From Brachynemurus nebulosus (taxonomy: Eukaryota > Arthropoda > Insecta > Neuroptera > Myrmeleontidae): DNA of 64,000 nt. The DNA lies in the NCBI GenBank assembly GCA_035578155.1, contig JAPWDM010000007.1:35748413-35812412 (forward strand). The letters run 5' to 3'. The notes under the pieces are model-generated. The model was not told where the DNA came from and made no database searches. It worked only from the letters and a program-made list of their open reading frames with translations. Made by a program: the position numbers and the translations under genes. The number at the start of each line of letters is the position of its first letter. Positions within the stretch are counted from its first letter, which is position 1. Shown one piece after another: positions 1 to 12,922 of this stretch.

Positions 1-1105
1 AATATTCGTCCGAAATGCCCCCTTAAATACTTCGAGGGTTTACTGTTACCAAAAAATTACTGGTAATGTAAAAAATTTCACATAATTGTAGATAATTTTA
101 CTTTGTGAAAATCCATAATGAATATGGTGAAAAGATTTTTAATTTTGTCAAATTTTCACTTAAATATAGAGATATATTATTTTTCACAAACTAGTTTTCA
201 TCTGAAGATGGTTTAATCAACCGAAAACTAGTTTGTGAAAAATAATATATCTATATCTAAGTGGAAATTTGACAAAATTAAAAATCTTTTCATCATATTC
301 AAAAATTTCCATAATTTTATTCCATTTTTTTTTTTTGAGCAATTGCAATACGCGTGAAAAATGCAAATAATTTTCAATGTAACAATGAATATTCGTCCGA
401 TTTTTAGGTAAACCGTTTTTTTTTTTTTTTGAAGTGGTAATTTTTCATTCTCAATGGCTTTTATTATACATAGGCAAGTACTTTTTTTTGGAGTTTCGGT
501 ACCTAACAAGTCTGCCATCTATACTCTGAAATATAAATCAACTCTTATGATAAATGGTAAGTTTCTTGGATAAGTGTTCATTTAGTGGATTCTTACCGTA
601 ACAAAACATTGTTATTTGAATTTATTCAATTTTTTTTTTGTATAATTGCAATACACGTTAAAAATGCAAATAATTTTCAATGTAACTATAAATATTCTTC
701 CGAAACGCCCCCTTAAATATTTCAAGAGCTTACTGTTACCAACAAATTACTGGTAATGTCAAAAATTTCCATAATTTTATTTCATTTTTTTGAGTAATTG
801 CAAAAAATGCAAATAATTTTTAATGTAACAATGAATACTCGTGCGATTTTTAGGTAAACCGTTTTTTAAAGTGATAATTTTTCATTCTTAATGGCTTTTA
901 TTAAACATAAATAATTATTCTTTGCTTAAAATACTTAAAACTGTCAAATGTCAAATGGAGTTTCGGTACCTAACAAGTGTGCCATCTATACGCTGAAATA
1001 TAAATTAACCATTATAATAATTGGTAAGTTTCTTGGATAAATGTTAATTTAGTGTGTTCTAACCGTAACAAAACATTGTTTGAATTTGAATTAAATCAAT
1101 AGTTT
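1..1105. repeat. Two-copy tandem duplication of about 690 bp
   Basis: The sequence starting at base 1 (AATATTCGTCCGAAA) recurs from about 690 (AATATTCTTCCGAAA). The two copies stay alignable through shared landmarks such as GGAGTTTCGGTACCTAAC (about 491 and 958) and CCGTAACAAAACATTG (about 596 and 1065). Copy 1 is longer because it carries the foldback insertion at 80-300. The first copy may begin left of the window. No gene was seen. Confidence 0.8.
80..300. mobile_element. Foldback (palindromic) non-autonomous element, 221 bp
   Basis: Arms of about 75-80 bp (about 120-198 and 224-300) are reverse complements around a short loop containing CTGAAGATGG and CCGAAAA. The element is flanked by the 9-bp direct repeat AAAAATTTC at 71-79 and 301-309. 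The second copy of the surrounding duplication has one AAAAATTTC (761-769) and no insert, so it serves as the empty site. A related palindrome lies at 44540-44790. No coding capacity. Confidence 0.8.
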
Positions 1106-3056
1106 GTCCCGAATAAAAATGGTCCTGTATTTTGTGTTTCCTGGATCATACTGGAGGCCGGGGGGCGGGGCGTTATTACCCGAACGTACTTTGATATTAT
1201 CTATAAATCCAAAGCCATAAGCGTGCAATTTTTTTTAAAACTAGCTACGAAACACTTAGCTTTGTTATAAAAAATAAACAGCTTTAAAAAAATCCAAAAA
1301 AAAAAATACATAAATATGTTTTATTGTATAATTTTTATATGAATCAATCTGTACAATTATAAAAAAAAAAAGTATAGATATCGTATGCAAAATGTGAAAT
1401 TTTTTTATAAATTTGCTATACAAATTATCTAAAAATAATGTTAAAACAGTATTTGCTAGATTTACGTGTTTTTGTGTGCATGTATTCAATATGGCGGATG
1501 TATGAATTAAATAAATAAATAAATAAATATTATTATCATTTTTGCATTTTCACAACACATACGTCATGTGTGTCAAGCTACTTAAGTCACTACTAAAGTT
1601 AATTAAATGTTTCGAAGCGTACGATCTGATCTAGACTGTTCGAAAAATTATGTCAAAATGTAACTTAATATTCTCGAAACTACATTTTTTAGAATTTCGT
1701 AGTAACACAACTACAAAATCTTTATGTTTTCGCGAATTCTGTCACTTTGTGCGCGTCTCACACGCACTGTGTGGGTTACGATTTTTTCAAGTCTAGATCA
1801 GACGTACCTTTAATCGATTAATGTGTACAAAATGATTCATGAAAAATTATTGAATTTGTACAGTCTTGTTGTTTTTGAATGGATTTGATCCGGAAACGGA
1901 ATTCAAGTCCATTCAAATAGACGTACAATTGAATGGAATCAGCTGATTCATTGAATCAGTCGCCATTTTGTTTAAATTTTGACAGTTATGCATTTTAAGG
2001 GTATCGACAGTGTCCATAGATTATTGATTCTGTTCGATTGTATGATTAAAATATCAAAATATTTTTTTAACTTTTTTTTTTTTAATCTAAATAAAAATAT
2101 CTTGCCATAAATATATAATTTATGAAAATAATATATTATAAAGAATTGATTAAAGAGAAGCGCCACATTTAAAAAAAAAATTCAGATTTAATTAAAGGCA
2201 AAAAAATTGTTTTTTATGTTTAAATTATTTTTTAAACTGTATATAATTTTTTATTTTTAACAATTTGGCTGTCAAGAGAAAATTTTATTTAAAAAAAATG
2301 TTACAATTAAATTTATTATTTTAATAAATATTTCTACTTAAAAAAAAAAATATGAAAACAGAATCTTATAATTAGTTTTAAAATTATTACGGAGTGTCCA
2401 CATGAAAATCGTCGCCAATAATTTATATAGTGCCAAACATTTCATTTGTTTTTTCGAATTTCAAACAAATTGTAAATATGGCGGTTTCGACATTGATGGT
2501 CAACAACGTTACACGAATGTATCCGACGAATTGAACCGAATATAAATGCTGTGGACGTTTTTCTATTGGACACTTGTTTTTTTTTTTTTTTTAATTGTAC
2601 CTTTGACCACATACAGCTCGAATTGACTCATTCCGTACTATAAAATGGTGATTTTTTCGACTTTGGTGTTACTTTTTCGTGTAACGAATGGGCCTTGTTA
2701 CAAAAAAAAAAAAATTGCCTAAAACTTCTTTTTGCACAAATATTATTAATTTTAATTTTTATAAACAGTCCGTCCTGGCACTAACTGTAATCAATCGATA
2801 GCTACCGTTAAATTTTTCCAATTTTTAATCGGTCAGAGGTAATTATTCGGATAGTCAAAATGATGTAGTCACAATTTTTTCACCAAAAAGTAGTTTTTAA
2901 TTTGTTTTTTTTTTTTTATAAGTAAATTTTTAATGCATTTGTTTTAATTTAGTGTTTAGTGATTATAGTGAAAGATGTCAGTGTATAAAGAACAGCGCTT
3001 TTCAATTTTTAGTAATACAGGGCCGGTGTTACGATTTTTGTTAAATTGAATTTTAA
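1106..3056. other. Intergenic AT-rich DNA, no gene recognised
   Basis: The open frames here are short, low-complexity and Lys/Phe/Ile-rich, as expected by chance at this base composition. There is a weak pair of inverted ends, GATCTGATCTAGACT near 1624 and AGTCTAGATCAGACG near 1790, which may be a degraded short element of the TTAA group. Long homopolymer runs are frequent. Confidence 0.6.
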
Positions 3057-3165
3057 GGGTACTCTCTGATGTAGACTCTGAAAAATCATTTAAAAAAAAA
3101 AAAAAGCAATGACAGATATAATGAAATTAGAGTTTCGTGGTCATAATCTACATCAAAGATTACCC
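3057..3165. mobile_element. 109-bp MITE, TTAA-target group
   Basis: Left end GGGTACTCTCTGATGTAGA follows TTAA at 3053-3056. The right end is the imperfect inverted match TCTACATCAAAGATTACCC, followed by TTAG (3166-3169), one base off TTAA. It has no coding capacity. Confidence 0.6.
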
Positions 3166-3950
3166 TTAGATTATTCAATTGTGAAATTACGTAACCGCTA
3201 TTAGTTAGAATATTAGTATAAATTCACGGTGCTATATGAGTGTCAGATAATAATTAAATGTGTCATTCAAATTGAGATTAATTAATTTTTTTTTAAAATA
3301 AAAGATTGAGAATCGCTAATCTGAAAAGACTGACTTATCTTGTGCGTAGTTTCGTCATGAATGAAACTTAACTGTTCGTATATTTAAGTATATTTAAAAT
3401 AAAGTCACTAATTCTATTCAAAGTCCTTGAAACAATCCATTTTTCACAAAAAAATTTTTCAAAAGAAAATGTTCCCATATCAAAATATCAAAGTTATTTA
3501 TCACTTATTTCAAACAAAAAAATTATTTAACATATTTTTGTAAATATTAAAAAAAAAAAATATTAATATTGAATATTTAGATGTAGTTTAAAAACTATTA
3601 AAATTGTGACCCTTTTAGTTAAAACTAGAGAAATTGTAATTTTCTCATTTTTGCTGCATTCCACTGTTTTATTTTTGTAAATGAAATTAAAACATATTGT
3701 AAAAATTAAATAAAAATGTTAAATATTGCGTTAATTTATTTATTTTGTATATTATTAATTCTTTTTTACAGTTCATCAATATTCCAAATCTGTATACATG
3801 CAAGATAGTAGGTAAATTTTGATGTTAAAAAATTGACTAACAATAATTGTTAACCGACGTCATAAAATTATAAGGGTTCCGATATTTTGACTACGAAACT
3901 CTAACAAGGGATATGAGTCCTAGTTGTGATACAACCTATACCTAATCTTA

Positions 3951-4733
3951 TGCGGCCCATACACGGTTCAACTTGTTGTACTGCAAGTTGAACTGTTTGC
4001 CATACACTATTAAACTATTCATTCAACTTGTTGTCCAACTTCAGTTACTCACAATTTTTGAAAAAGAGAACTTCGTTAAAATTATAGATAAAATTCTTGT
4101 CTTAGCAGTAATTGCAAAAATTAGTAAAGAAAGCTTGAGTAAACGAAAAAAAAGAAAATAGAGCAAAAAGTGGTTGGGAAAAAAATTTTCTAATGAAAAA
4201 CTATTTAAAAAAAAAAATAGTGAATGTGAACCAGACGATTACAAAAATTATATGCGAATGAACGAAGAAATTTTTAATGATATTTTAGTAAAAATAACAC
4301 CTTTAATAAACAAAGAAGATACGTTTATGCGTGATGCAATTTCTGCAAAAACACGCTTGGGGATTACATTAAGGTTTTTTGTAACGGGAAATTCTTTGAA
4401 GATTTAAAATTTTCAAGTACGGTATCACCGCAAGTTATTGGAAATAACAAACAAAATCAAATATTTAAACTTTCCGATTGTTACCGCTGTAAATATTTTG
4501 TTGATTACACACTTTACAGCATATATGTACTGGTTTTGTTGTTCAACTACCCCACACACAGTATAACATGTTCATAGACCATTTGCTCCGCCCACGTAAA
4601 ATCAAAATATTTTGATTTTACTTCAACCGTTTATGCAACCATCAAAATAGTTGATCAACTGCCCCACACACGATTCAACATGTTGTACAACTCAACCAAG
4701 TTGTACAACAAGTTGAACCGTGTATGGGCCGCA
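3951..4733. mobile_element. PIF/Harbinger-type element with perfect 31-bp terminal inverted repeats
   Basis: Bases 3951-3981 are the exact reverse complement of 4703-4733 (they begin TGCGGCCCATACACGG). The flanking trinucleotides are TTA on the left and GTA on the right, close to the TWA target duplication of the PIF/Harbinger superfamily but with one mismatch. Inside is a piece of a Harbinger-like transposase reading left to right (4174 onward). At 783 bp it is far shorter than autonomous members, so it is an internally deleted copy. Confidence 0.85.
4174..4440 (+). pseudogene. Broken PIF/Harbinger transposase N-terminal fragment (HARBI1-like)
   Basis: The frame encodes the N-terminal helical part of a Harbinger nuclease. 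Recognisable features are a YKNYMRMNEEIFNDIL segment, a DTFMRDAISAKTRLGITLRF segment and a TGNS motif. After TGNS the frame is lost. A one-base shift just before 4400 recovers residues typical of the next part of the family (EDLKFSSTVSPQVIG), so there is a frameshift. The DDE catalytic region is absent because the element is internally deleted. It cannot make an active transposase. Confidence 0.8.
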
Positions 4734-4932
4734 GTAAACATAAGGTTTAAGAATTGTAATTAATGATTTAGTACATAAAAAGGTTAATTTTTGGATTTTT
4801 GGTCATGAAGTCATGATAGAGGCCACAGCTTCGATTCTGGTTGTCGTGAATATTACCATCTGATTTGGGCTTCAAAAATCTTGTGTAAGGAGTTTTTAAG
4901 GTAGCTGGTCGATAAAACGATTTTTTCGAAGG

Positions 4933-5390
4933 ATTTTCCAGATATTTATTTAAATCAATACCAATAATACGAGCCCGTACCGAAAAAAAATTGACCATCC
5001 CAATTTTGAGAAAAACGATTTCAAAGTTTTGTAATTTTAACACGGGCTTTTATGGGAAAACTCTATTTTTTTTTAATAAAATGAAAACCTGTCAAAGGAA
5101 TTTAATAAAAATTTAATATGTTATAAAATACAAGTTACAGACCATATTTAATAAGAAATAAAAATTATTCACCACGCCGTTTTTTCAAAGATAATTTATA
5201 AACATCATTTTACAACGCTTTTTCAACAATGTTTTTATATTGCTACAACATAAGCGCGTGGAAATTAAAAAAAAATAAGTGGTATACAATCACTGAAGAA
5301 TATTAATATATTATTTAATTTTTGATAAAAGAATTTTTTTTGAGATACACTTTTGTACCTGACTGTTTCAAACGTTTCAAAGCAACTACA
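4933..5390. repeat. Dispersed repeat; uninterrupted copy of the 46.9-48.3 kb repeat
   Basis: From about 4937 (CCAGATATTTATTTAAATCA) to about 5390 the sequence is closely similar to 46946-47169 joined to 48026-48255. Here the segment CATATTTAATAAG (TTAA at 5148-5151) is intact, while the other copy carries an 856-bp element at this TTAA. A possible outer inverted pair, GTAGCTGGTCGATAAA near 4901 and TTTCGACCAGACGATACC near 5459, suggests that the repeat is itself part of a TTAA-group element. Confidence 0.8.
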
Positions 5391-6381
5391 TTAAGCAAAT
5401 TTTTATGGTAATCACTTAAAAAGATTAAAATTTTATGACGTAAAAAAAAGTTTTAAAATTTCGACCAGACGATACCCGTACGTTGTTTATGCAACGAGAA
5501 TTGTTTAAAACAAATAAATAGCTTAATTTATTGAATCTAGAAAAAAAAACTAATTCAATTCGGCTATTCTTATCAATTTTTTTTTTCATATATTACATAA
5601 ATAAAATTATGCGATAATGTACTTATCGCTTTATTGCTTGACGATAAGAAATACGGCAGTTATTTTGTTATTAAATTTAAAATGGATAATAATTATTATT
5701 ATAATGGGTATAATGCGTATAATGCTTTAAATCGCAGCATTATTCGACATTTTTTTCAATATGAGTAATTTTTTTAAATAAAAAAAAAGAAGCAAAACAA
5801 AAGATTGAATACAGTTCTTTCATCCAAACATTTGATTTCTGCACAACTGGAAATTAAAAATTTTTTTATAAATATCCGAAAAAAATATTGTCAACACGCG
5901 TAAACTATAAATTTATGGCTTTCTTTGGATAATATCTTATCTCAAAAAAAATATTTTAAATATTTATTTTTATGTAAAATGAATTTTGAAATGAAAATTT
6001 TAAAAGTCATCTACTACTTACTACCCAGTTAGCTAATCAATTTTAATTGCTGTGTTTCTCATTTTTCAACGAGTTTCATAATTTCAGTTTCATTTTTTGA
6101 TCAAAAAACGTTTTAAATGAAATTAATTTTTAATAAAAATCGTAAAATTAAACAATTTATATTTGTGTAAATGTGTGTAAATCGGAAAAAATTGTTTTTT
6201 AGTGTTTTTATTTGATGTAATTTGTGAAATTCATATTAAATTTAGGTTATGTTTCCAGTACAAAGTCGACAATTTTTTTTCAATCAAATATTCTAAAGTT
6301 TAAAAATCGCGTAAATTTTACATTTTTTTATTAAAAAAAAAGTTTTGGCCGTTGAAACGTTACCAAAATTTTTTAATAAAA
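5391..6381. other. Upstream region of PEX5
   Basis: AT-rich DNA with many short poly-A and poly-T runs. No gene or clear repeat pair was found. The PEX5 promoter and 5' untranslated region should lie in the last few hundred bases, but no convincing TATA box or initiator could be picked out. Confidence 0.5.
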
Positions 6382-9300
6382 ATGGCATTTCGTAAATTAA
6401 TTGACGCGGACTGTGGCCAGGAGAATGCACTTTCACAAATTGCTGGACATTTTACGCAAGATATTGGAAAAACCGAGAAAATTCATTATGCACAGATACC
6501 GTTGGATTTCCAATCGAGTCCAAACGCCGAACAATTGGTGCAAGAGTTTATGCAGGTAAATTTTGAAACGAATAGCCGAAAGTTTTTTTTCGAAAGATTT
6601 CGTAGAACAACTACATATCTACGAAATCCTTATGGGCCCGCATTTTCATCAAAATAGCGCGCGGTCAACTCACACATCACGAACATTCTATTTAGTGTTC
6701 CGTACCAGCAAAACTGGAACGGGACACTAATGGGATCACCGTGAACGTTAAATGTGAAATTTCTTTGCGGCGTGTATTGAAGTATGGATTGATGAAAATT
6801 GGAAATTTTTGTTCAGGAAACTATGGCGGTACCACAAACTTTTCGTATGGACAATTTACTGGAGGAGATGCGCGAAATTGAAAATCAACATCACATGATG
6901 GGTCCAATTTTGGGGCCCAGCGTCAAAGAGACGTTACACTTAGAGCCGGCCAAGGAAGCGGACCATATTTGGGCAAAAGAATACCTAGATAATGGATCAG
7001 CATTTAATGTAATTTTTTTTTTTTAAGTTTAATTTACTAGAAAGTTATTCTCCAAGTTTTTTTTTTCTTTAAATTTAGGAATCACTTGCAAATAACGAAG
7101 AAATTTGGTCGAATCCACCGCCACCGAATCAAAAAACCGAATATTTCGAATTAGGTTTCGGACCACAGTGGGCCGAACAATATTTATCGCAACAGAGTAC
7201 GACGACCGAAAAACAGGAAAAAGTTGAAAACGAAGATGATATGTCTATGGTGGCCGGTGCCGTGGGGAAAACATTGGAGGGTGATCCAAATATGCAGTAC
7301 TCAAAATTTGTTAAGTTTATGCAACAGTTAGAGAACAAGGAGGTCTCGTTTGAGGATGGTAAAGTGCTGGAGAAATCGTTGGACGATAAATGGGTGGAAG
7401 AGTACACGAGTACGCTTGCTAGTGAAGCTCCTAGTGCTACAGATACTGGTATGAATTCGATTTCTAGGGTGTTTTTGATAAATAATAGAATTTGGTGAAG
7501 GAATTCATTGATAAAAGGACATTATTTTGTATGTTTAACAATTTTTTTTAAATATTTTTATTCTTAAAATGTAAGGAAATTTCCTGGGCGCCGTGATTTG
7601 AGTGTATATTCTGGTGTAAATCTGGCCAAAATAAACACTTTTTCAAGAATAAATTTCGAACGATAAAATTTGAAAAATTTTATAAGTAATAATTAATTTT
7701 AGATCAGTAAAAGTGTTTATTTTGGCCGGTTCTATCAGAATGTACACCTAGACCACGTCCTTCCTGGAGGTCATAATTGTGTCAAATTGTTGAAATCCCA
7801 TTTTGGGTTTATTTTCAAGAATAACGTTACACTTACCAATTCTTTGGTTTTTTGCTCGTCTAAAACCTTGCATTCTATTCCGCATCCGCTTAAATACTGG
7901 TCACAATATTTTACTATTTCAGAAAATTCCGCCCAATTTTGGAAAACGTTAGAGGACAATTGGAAAGTGTTGTCGGAAGAACACGATTGGCTCTCATTCA
8001 CCGACGAACCCACACAAGAATACAAATTCGCCTCATCGAATCCAATGAACGAAATGGACAATCCGTTAGAATTGGGCAAACAAAAATTGGCCAGTTACGA
8101 TATCCCCGCGGCCGTTCTTTGTTTTGAGGCGGCGTGTCAAAAAACGCCTGACAATCCCGAGGCGTGGTTGCTGTTGGGTAAAGCGCAGGCCGTGAACGAA
8201 CAGGATCCGTTGGCGATACAGGCCCTGGAACAGTGTTTACGACTTGACCCCACCAATTTACAGGCGCTATTGGCGTTGGCCATTAGTCAGACAAATGAAA
8301 ATTTTCAGTGTCAAGCGTGTAACACGCTAATACGTTGGCTCAAAAATCACCCCAAATACTCACATTTAGTCGATTTCGATTTTGAAAATCCAACGGCCAA
8401 TGTGACGAGTTTTATGTCCGAGCGACAGTTTCAAACGGCCGAACAGTTACTCCTGAAGGCGGTTAATATGGATCGTTCGGCAATAGATGTCGACGTACAG
8501 ACATGTTTGGGTGTTCTGTTTTGTCTGTCGTGCGATTACGACAAGGCAGTGGATTGTTTTAATACAGCGCTCCAGGTTCAACCGGACGTAAGTCTCTAAA
8601 GAGTCCATTTTTTCCACTGTTCAACATTTTTTGTTCGATTTGAATCATTCGTATTTTTTTAGGATCCACGGTTATGGAATCGTGTTGGCGCTGCACTAGC
8701 AAACAACAATAAATCCGAGGATGCAGTCACCGCGTATCGGCGAGCTCTAGAACTTAATCCAGGTTTCATAAGGGCACGATACAATTTAGGAATCGCTTGT
8801 ATAAATTTGAAGGCCTACAGGTATTTTAAAAAAAAAAACGTCTTAAAACTCGAATTTTTAGTTATTTTGGCAATTGTATTAAGGCATATTTGATTGTGAT
8901 TAGATTTAATAGATTTGAACGTTGCTTTATGGTATTCCATATTTGATGTTAGTAAATAAAAACACTTTACTTTGCAAAATACCACTTTTATTGAATATAA
9001 AAACTCTTATGACATGTTTCGGTCAATATGACCATGTAAAGATTACATTCAGATACATGCCTATTTATTCTAAATCTTAACTTATAAATTGTAGCAATGG
9101 ATGATGGGAAATTAGTGGGGATAGAAGTAGTGGGCGGAGCCAAAAACAAGGGAAACAAGTTTAGGTGAGTTAGAAATATGTGACATATAAACAAACCATA
9201 GAACCGAACACTTCAGATGCTACAGAAACGGGAAATCTGACTCCGCTTTTGCCAGTCATATAGTCGACACGGAACCCAGACTAAATATTTTAGAACAATA

Positions 9301-10035
9301 GAAATTTACAAACACAATTCTAAATTACTTTTAAATGATTATACCGATATTATTTTACAATTCTATTTTATTTTCTGTTTTATAATTTTTGTATACGACT
9401 GTATTTCTTACTTTATTTGTTTATATGTCACATGTTTCTAACTCACCTAAATAAACTTGTTTTCCTTGTTTTTGACTCCGCCCACTACTTCTATCCCCAT
9501 TAATTTCCCATCATCCATTGCTACAATTTATAAGTTAAGATTTACAATAAATACGCATGTATCTGAATGTAATCTTCACACGTTTGAGAACGGTCATATT
9601 GACCGAAACATGTCATAAGAGTTTTTATATTCAATGAAAGTGGTATTTTGCAAAGTAAAGTGTTTTATTTACTAATATATGATTTTGTGTTAAAAATAAT
9701 TAAATAATTTCTGTTAAAAACATTGAAAAAAAATTGCCTTTAAGCGTAAAAATATGATGATGAAGTACTTTTGGACAGTTAACAACGCACCTTTTTATTT
9801 TTTTAGGGAAGCGGCAGAACATTTTATCGAAGCTTTAAATCAACAGGCAAAAATTCAAGATCAACTCGTACTTGGTGACAATGTGCCGCGAGATTTTCAA
9901 CGTATCATGTCGGACGCCATTTGGACCACATTGCGCACGTGTTGCAATCTAATGGGACGTCAGGAGTTGAGGCCGCTGTTGGACGCGAAAGATTTGACCG
10001 GTTTAAAGCAGGCGTTAGGTTTTATAGACGAGTAA
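6382..10035 (+). CDS. PEX5: Peroxisomal targeting signal 1 receptor PEX5 (6 exons, 595 aa)
   Basis: Cytosolic receptor that binds C-terminal SKL-type signals and delivers cargo to the peroxisomal docking complex. Exons, all in phase: 6382-6555, 6817-7008, 7079-7448, 7923-8587, 8663-8820, 9807-10035 (TAA). The start at 6382 gives [17 protein letters not shown], with the conserved ubiquitinated cysteine at residue 11 as in human PEX5; the open frame upstream has no ATG. The N-terminal half carries WxxxF/Y motifs that bind PEX14/PEX13: WAKEY (exon 2), WAEQY and WVEEY (exon 3). Exons 4-6 encode the TPR cargo-binding region, for example [35 protein letters not shown] and [17 protein letters not shown]. 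The length is slightly below human (about 640). Intron 5 holds a foldback element (8949-9677). No AATAAA was found close behind the stop; an ATTAAA lies near 10268 and AATAAA near 11873. Confidence 0.95.
8949..9677. mobile_element. Foldback element with about 250-bp inverted arms, in PEX5 intron 5
   Basis: Bases 8949-9196 and 9416-9677 are reverse complements with few mismatches. The arms include CTCTTATGACATGTTTCGG, and the spacer is about 220 bp. The same arm motifs (AATACCACTTT, GACATGTTTCGG) recur in the palindrome at 50650-50823. The outer segment AGATTTGAACGTTGCTTTATGG (8912 onward) also recurs inverted at 50825-50853, so these are members of one family. No coding sequence was seen in arms or spacer. 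Confidence 0.8.
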
Positions 10036-12248
10036 AAGACAATCGTCGTCGAGACTGTCGTCGAACTGTTATTTATAAAATTACGAAACCAGTGGTTTTT
10101 TTTTTTACTGACACTCGGATTGAAGAAAATGTACCATTGATTTTTATTGTATAGTAATTTTGTTACAAAAATAACCAAAATCGTGTTTGGTTGTGGGCTC
10201 AATACTGGGAAAGTGGAGTCTAAAACGTAAATCAAATGATCGAAAGGCTCTTAAATCTCGAAATGAGATTAAATTGAAACAAAAAACTGCTAAAAGGCCG
10301 GAACACTAATTGTATGTGAGAAGTTTTTGTGTCTGACGAATTTCGATTTTGTATTGCAAACAGAAAATTTGATGCGTTTTGCAAATACTCAAAAAACTTG
10401 TGGTTGTATATTATTATTTTTTTTTTTGGAGATGAGTTTTTTTTAATAATTATTCTTTAAGGGTCCTGTCTGGTGATGGTATTTTTTTCTCGATAGTCTC
10501 TACCAGACGGCACTCTTAAATTGTTAACGATGTTTATAAATATGGCATTCACGGCAAACATTTTTGTATATATTCATTTTGTTATGTTTAGTTTGTAAGC
10601 AAGTAATGATTTAGTGGCAAATACATTAATCGAACTTCATTAATCGGCTGTGAATGTGTAATTTTTTTATATAAAGTTTCACTGTGACGATCAAATATTT
10701 TGTATAAAATGTTTTGTACACTTTAATTTGACGTGGCAACTTGGCACTCTGCGTAGCATTCATACTCTATATTCACTGTATTTACTAGTACCGTAAAATT
10801 GACGGAATTGACACATTTTTTTGACCGTTATATTCGATTTTCATCCACTTTTTTACGATTTAGACGCTATAGAACAGACGAATTTTCATTTCGATCACAT
10901 AATCTTTATTTTTATCATTTTGAAAATCAATTTCGTTTTTTCGTTTAGTCGGAAAATCTTAAAGTACGTTCAGGCTCGATTACCAGCGCTTTTGGGGGCA
11001 ATAGGAACGAACTATTTATCGAGATAATCAATATTTTTAGAAGGAAAGTAAAAGTATCGTAAACTTAAAAAGAAACTCGATTCATGAAATCAATTCGTTA
11101 GCTCTGGCGCGTCAATTCCTATTCACCCGTTATTCGTTCCTATTAACCCTCTCCATGTGCTCATTTGCCCGTACCGTTGTTCCTATTTGCCCCAGATATG
11201 TCTCAATTTGACGTCGTTCATTAATTTAGATAAATATATCGAATATTAGTAATGAAATTCACTATCCTTTTGAATATAAACACAATTGAACTGAATTCCG
11301 AAAGAATTTAATTTAATTTCTGCACTCATTTATTAATTTGAATATTAAATTATTACTATTCAGTACTAAATTATGATAAAGTCAAAAATTTTATTCGTTT
11401 TATCATGGAAATGCTTAATTTTTTTTATCTATTTTCACATAAAATTAAATCATTTCATTCGTTCCAGACAGACATTGTCACGTTTAAAATATCCGCGGTT
11501 GTGTAAACGACATAGCTTATTCTTTTTTTGCTTTTTTTTTTTTAAATATATGTTAGTACTGTATATTTTAGTGTATAAATATGACATAAAAAGATACTCT
11601 AATAATGTGCAATTGTAGAATATGTTAGTATCTTATATCGGCTTTAGTTTTTTTTTAAATTTTGTGTATATAACCTATATAGCAATTAGGATAACACATT
11701 GACTATTAATTATGTTATATTAGAATTTTTTTGTTAATCTTACTTACATTTTGTACAAAATACTCGAATGATCGATCGTCGTTTACATACACCCGAGACT
11801 GTTTTGACACGTAATTGTATCGTGTCAGAACAGGTTTGAGTGTATTTTATAAGCACAATTTGTATGAGAGATAATAAATTAATAAAAATGTTTGTTTATG
11901 CTCAAAATAATTGTTTTTATAGCGAAACTGAACATTTGATCCACTGGTAAACATATAGTCCGTAAATAATATTCCGGTAAATTCAAAATTCTTTCAAAAA
12001 ATATTAATTCAAAATTTATGTAAATCGTCAAAAAATTCAGAATTGTACTCTTTTTTTTGAAAGATTCTATTTTTATAATAAAATATATTACACATGCGCC
12101 ATGAGTTTAATGTTTTTTTCTTTTTTTTTTTAAATTTTTTTAAACCCTTAATGAGTTCCTAATCCGAAAAAGCCATTTCACAGGTTTCCAATTTTCAAAC
12201 TTACTTCTTCAGGATATTTCCAATATTAAGTTAATTAATTTTATAATT
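10036..12248. other. PEX5 3' flank and intergenic DNA
   Basis: AT-rich, no gene recognised. The open frames near 10821 and 11373 are low-complexity chance frames. A possible PEX5 poly(A) hexamer is AATAAA around 11873 (inside AATAATAAATTAATAAAAA), or the variant ATTAAA near 10268. A 55-bp miniature element lies at 10461-10515. Confidence 0.5.
10461..10515. mobile_element. 55-bp miniature inverted-repeat element flanked by TTAA
   Basis: Left end GGGTCCTGTCTGGTGATGG directly after TTAA (10457-10460). Right end CTACCAGACGGCACTC directly before TTAA (10516-10519). The GTCTGGT core of the ends is shared with larger TTAA elements in the window (50868-51530). It is almost nothing but its two ends. 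Confidence 0.65.
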
Positions 12249-12490
12249 AAAAAAATTCGTCAAGTGTGTGTTTTTGACACGCACTAAGTAATGTCACCTG
12301 AATGAAAGTGTTAATTTATGATTTTTTGGCTCGTTTTTTAAGTACAGTGAGAATACAGCCCTCTTGCGTTTATTCAATATATGCATGTACAACTCTATAA
12401 TTATTATATATTATTATTATTATTATTAATTTTTCCCCCACTATAATCACACAACGAGATTAATATGTTATCCTTCGGTGACATAAAAAA
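12249..12490 (+). repeat. Dispersed repeat R, copy 1 (about 240 bp)
   Basis: Shares nearly its whole length with 30878-31125 and, inverted, with 60577-60877. One end is ATTCGTCAAGTG followed by a small hairpin (GTGTGTG/GACACGCAC). The other end is TATCCTTCGGTGACATAA. An ATT microsatellite near 12413 lies in the middle. No open frame is conserved among copies. Family unknown; possibly a short TIR element or SINE-like repeat. Confidence 0.75.
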
Positions 12491-12922
12491 GGAAACTGCG
12501 AAAGGCAGTACTTCTAAAAGGAGTCTTCATAATAGAAAGCCTATAAAGACGAACCTTCATTTGCAGTAAGACTAAGCACCCCGTTCAAGAATGGTCGTGT
12601 GACCCCCTTATCGCTGTCCCTTGTCACCATATTTGGTGCTGCATCGCTAATTTTGATAAAAATGGAAAGAACAACTTTGAAAACCTATAATTCGGTTCCA
12701 GTTACATCATTCTATTATTTTATTTAAGATTTTAAAGCCTAGAAACATTTTAGTGAACTTGACGTCACTAAATCAATTTTTTTTTAAATAAAGCTTTATG
12801 GTTCTAAATTAAGAGAGTTTGGGTGTTAACTTTTCATTTTTGCTATCAAAATGTCGAAATTCTTTCTAGAAATATGTCTGATTCAACTGGATAAATCTTT
12901 TCTAGTGATCTTGTGTGCTTAA

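Noticed and set aside
6352..6381. Upstream extension of the PEX5 frame
   Set aside because: It would start at TTG. The ATG at 6382 gives the family-typical N-terminus with Cys at residue 11.
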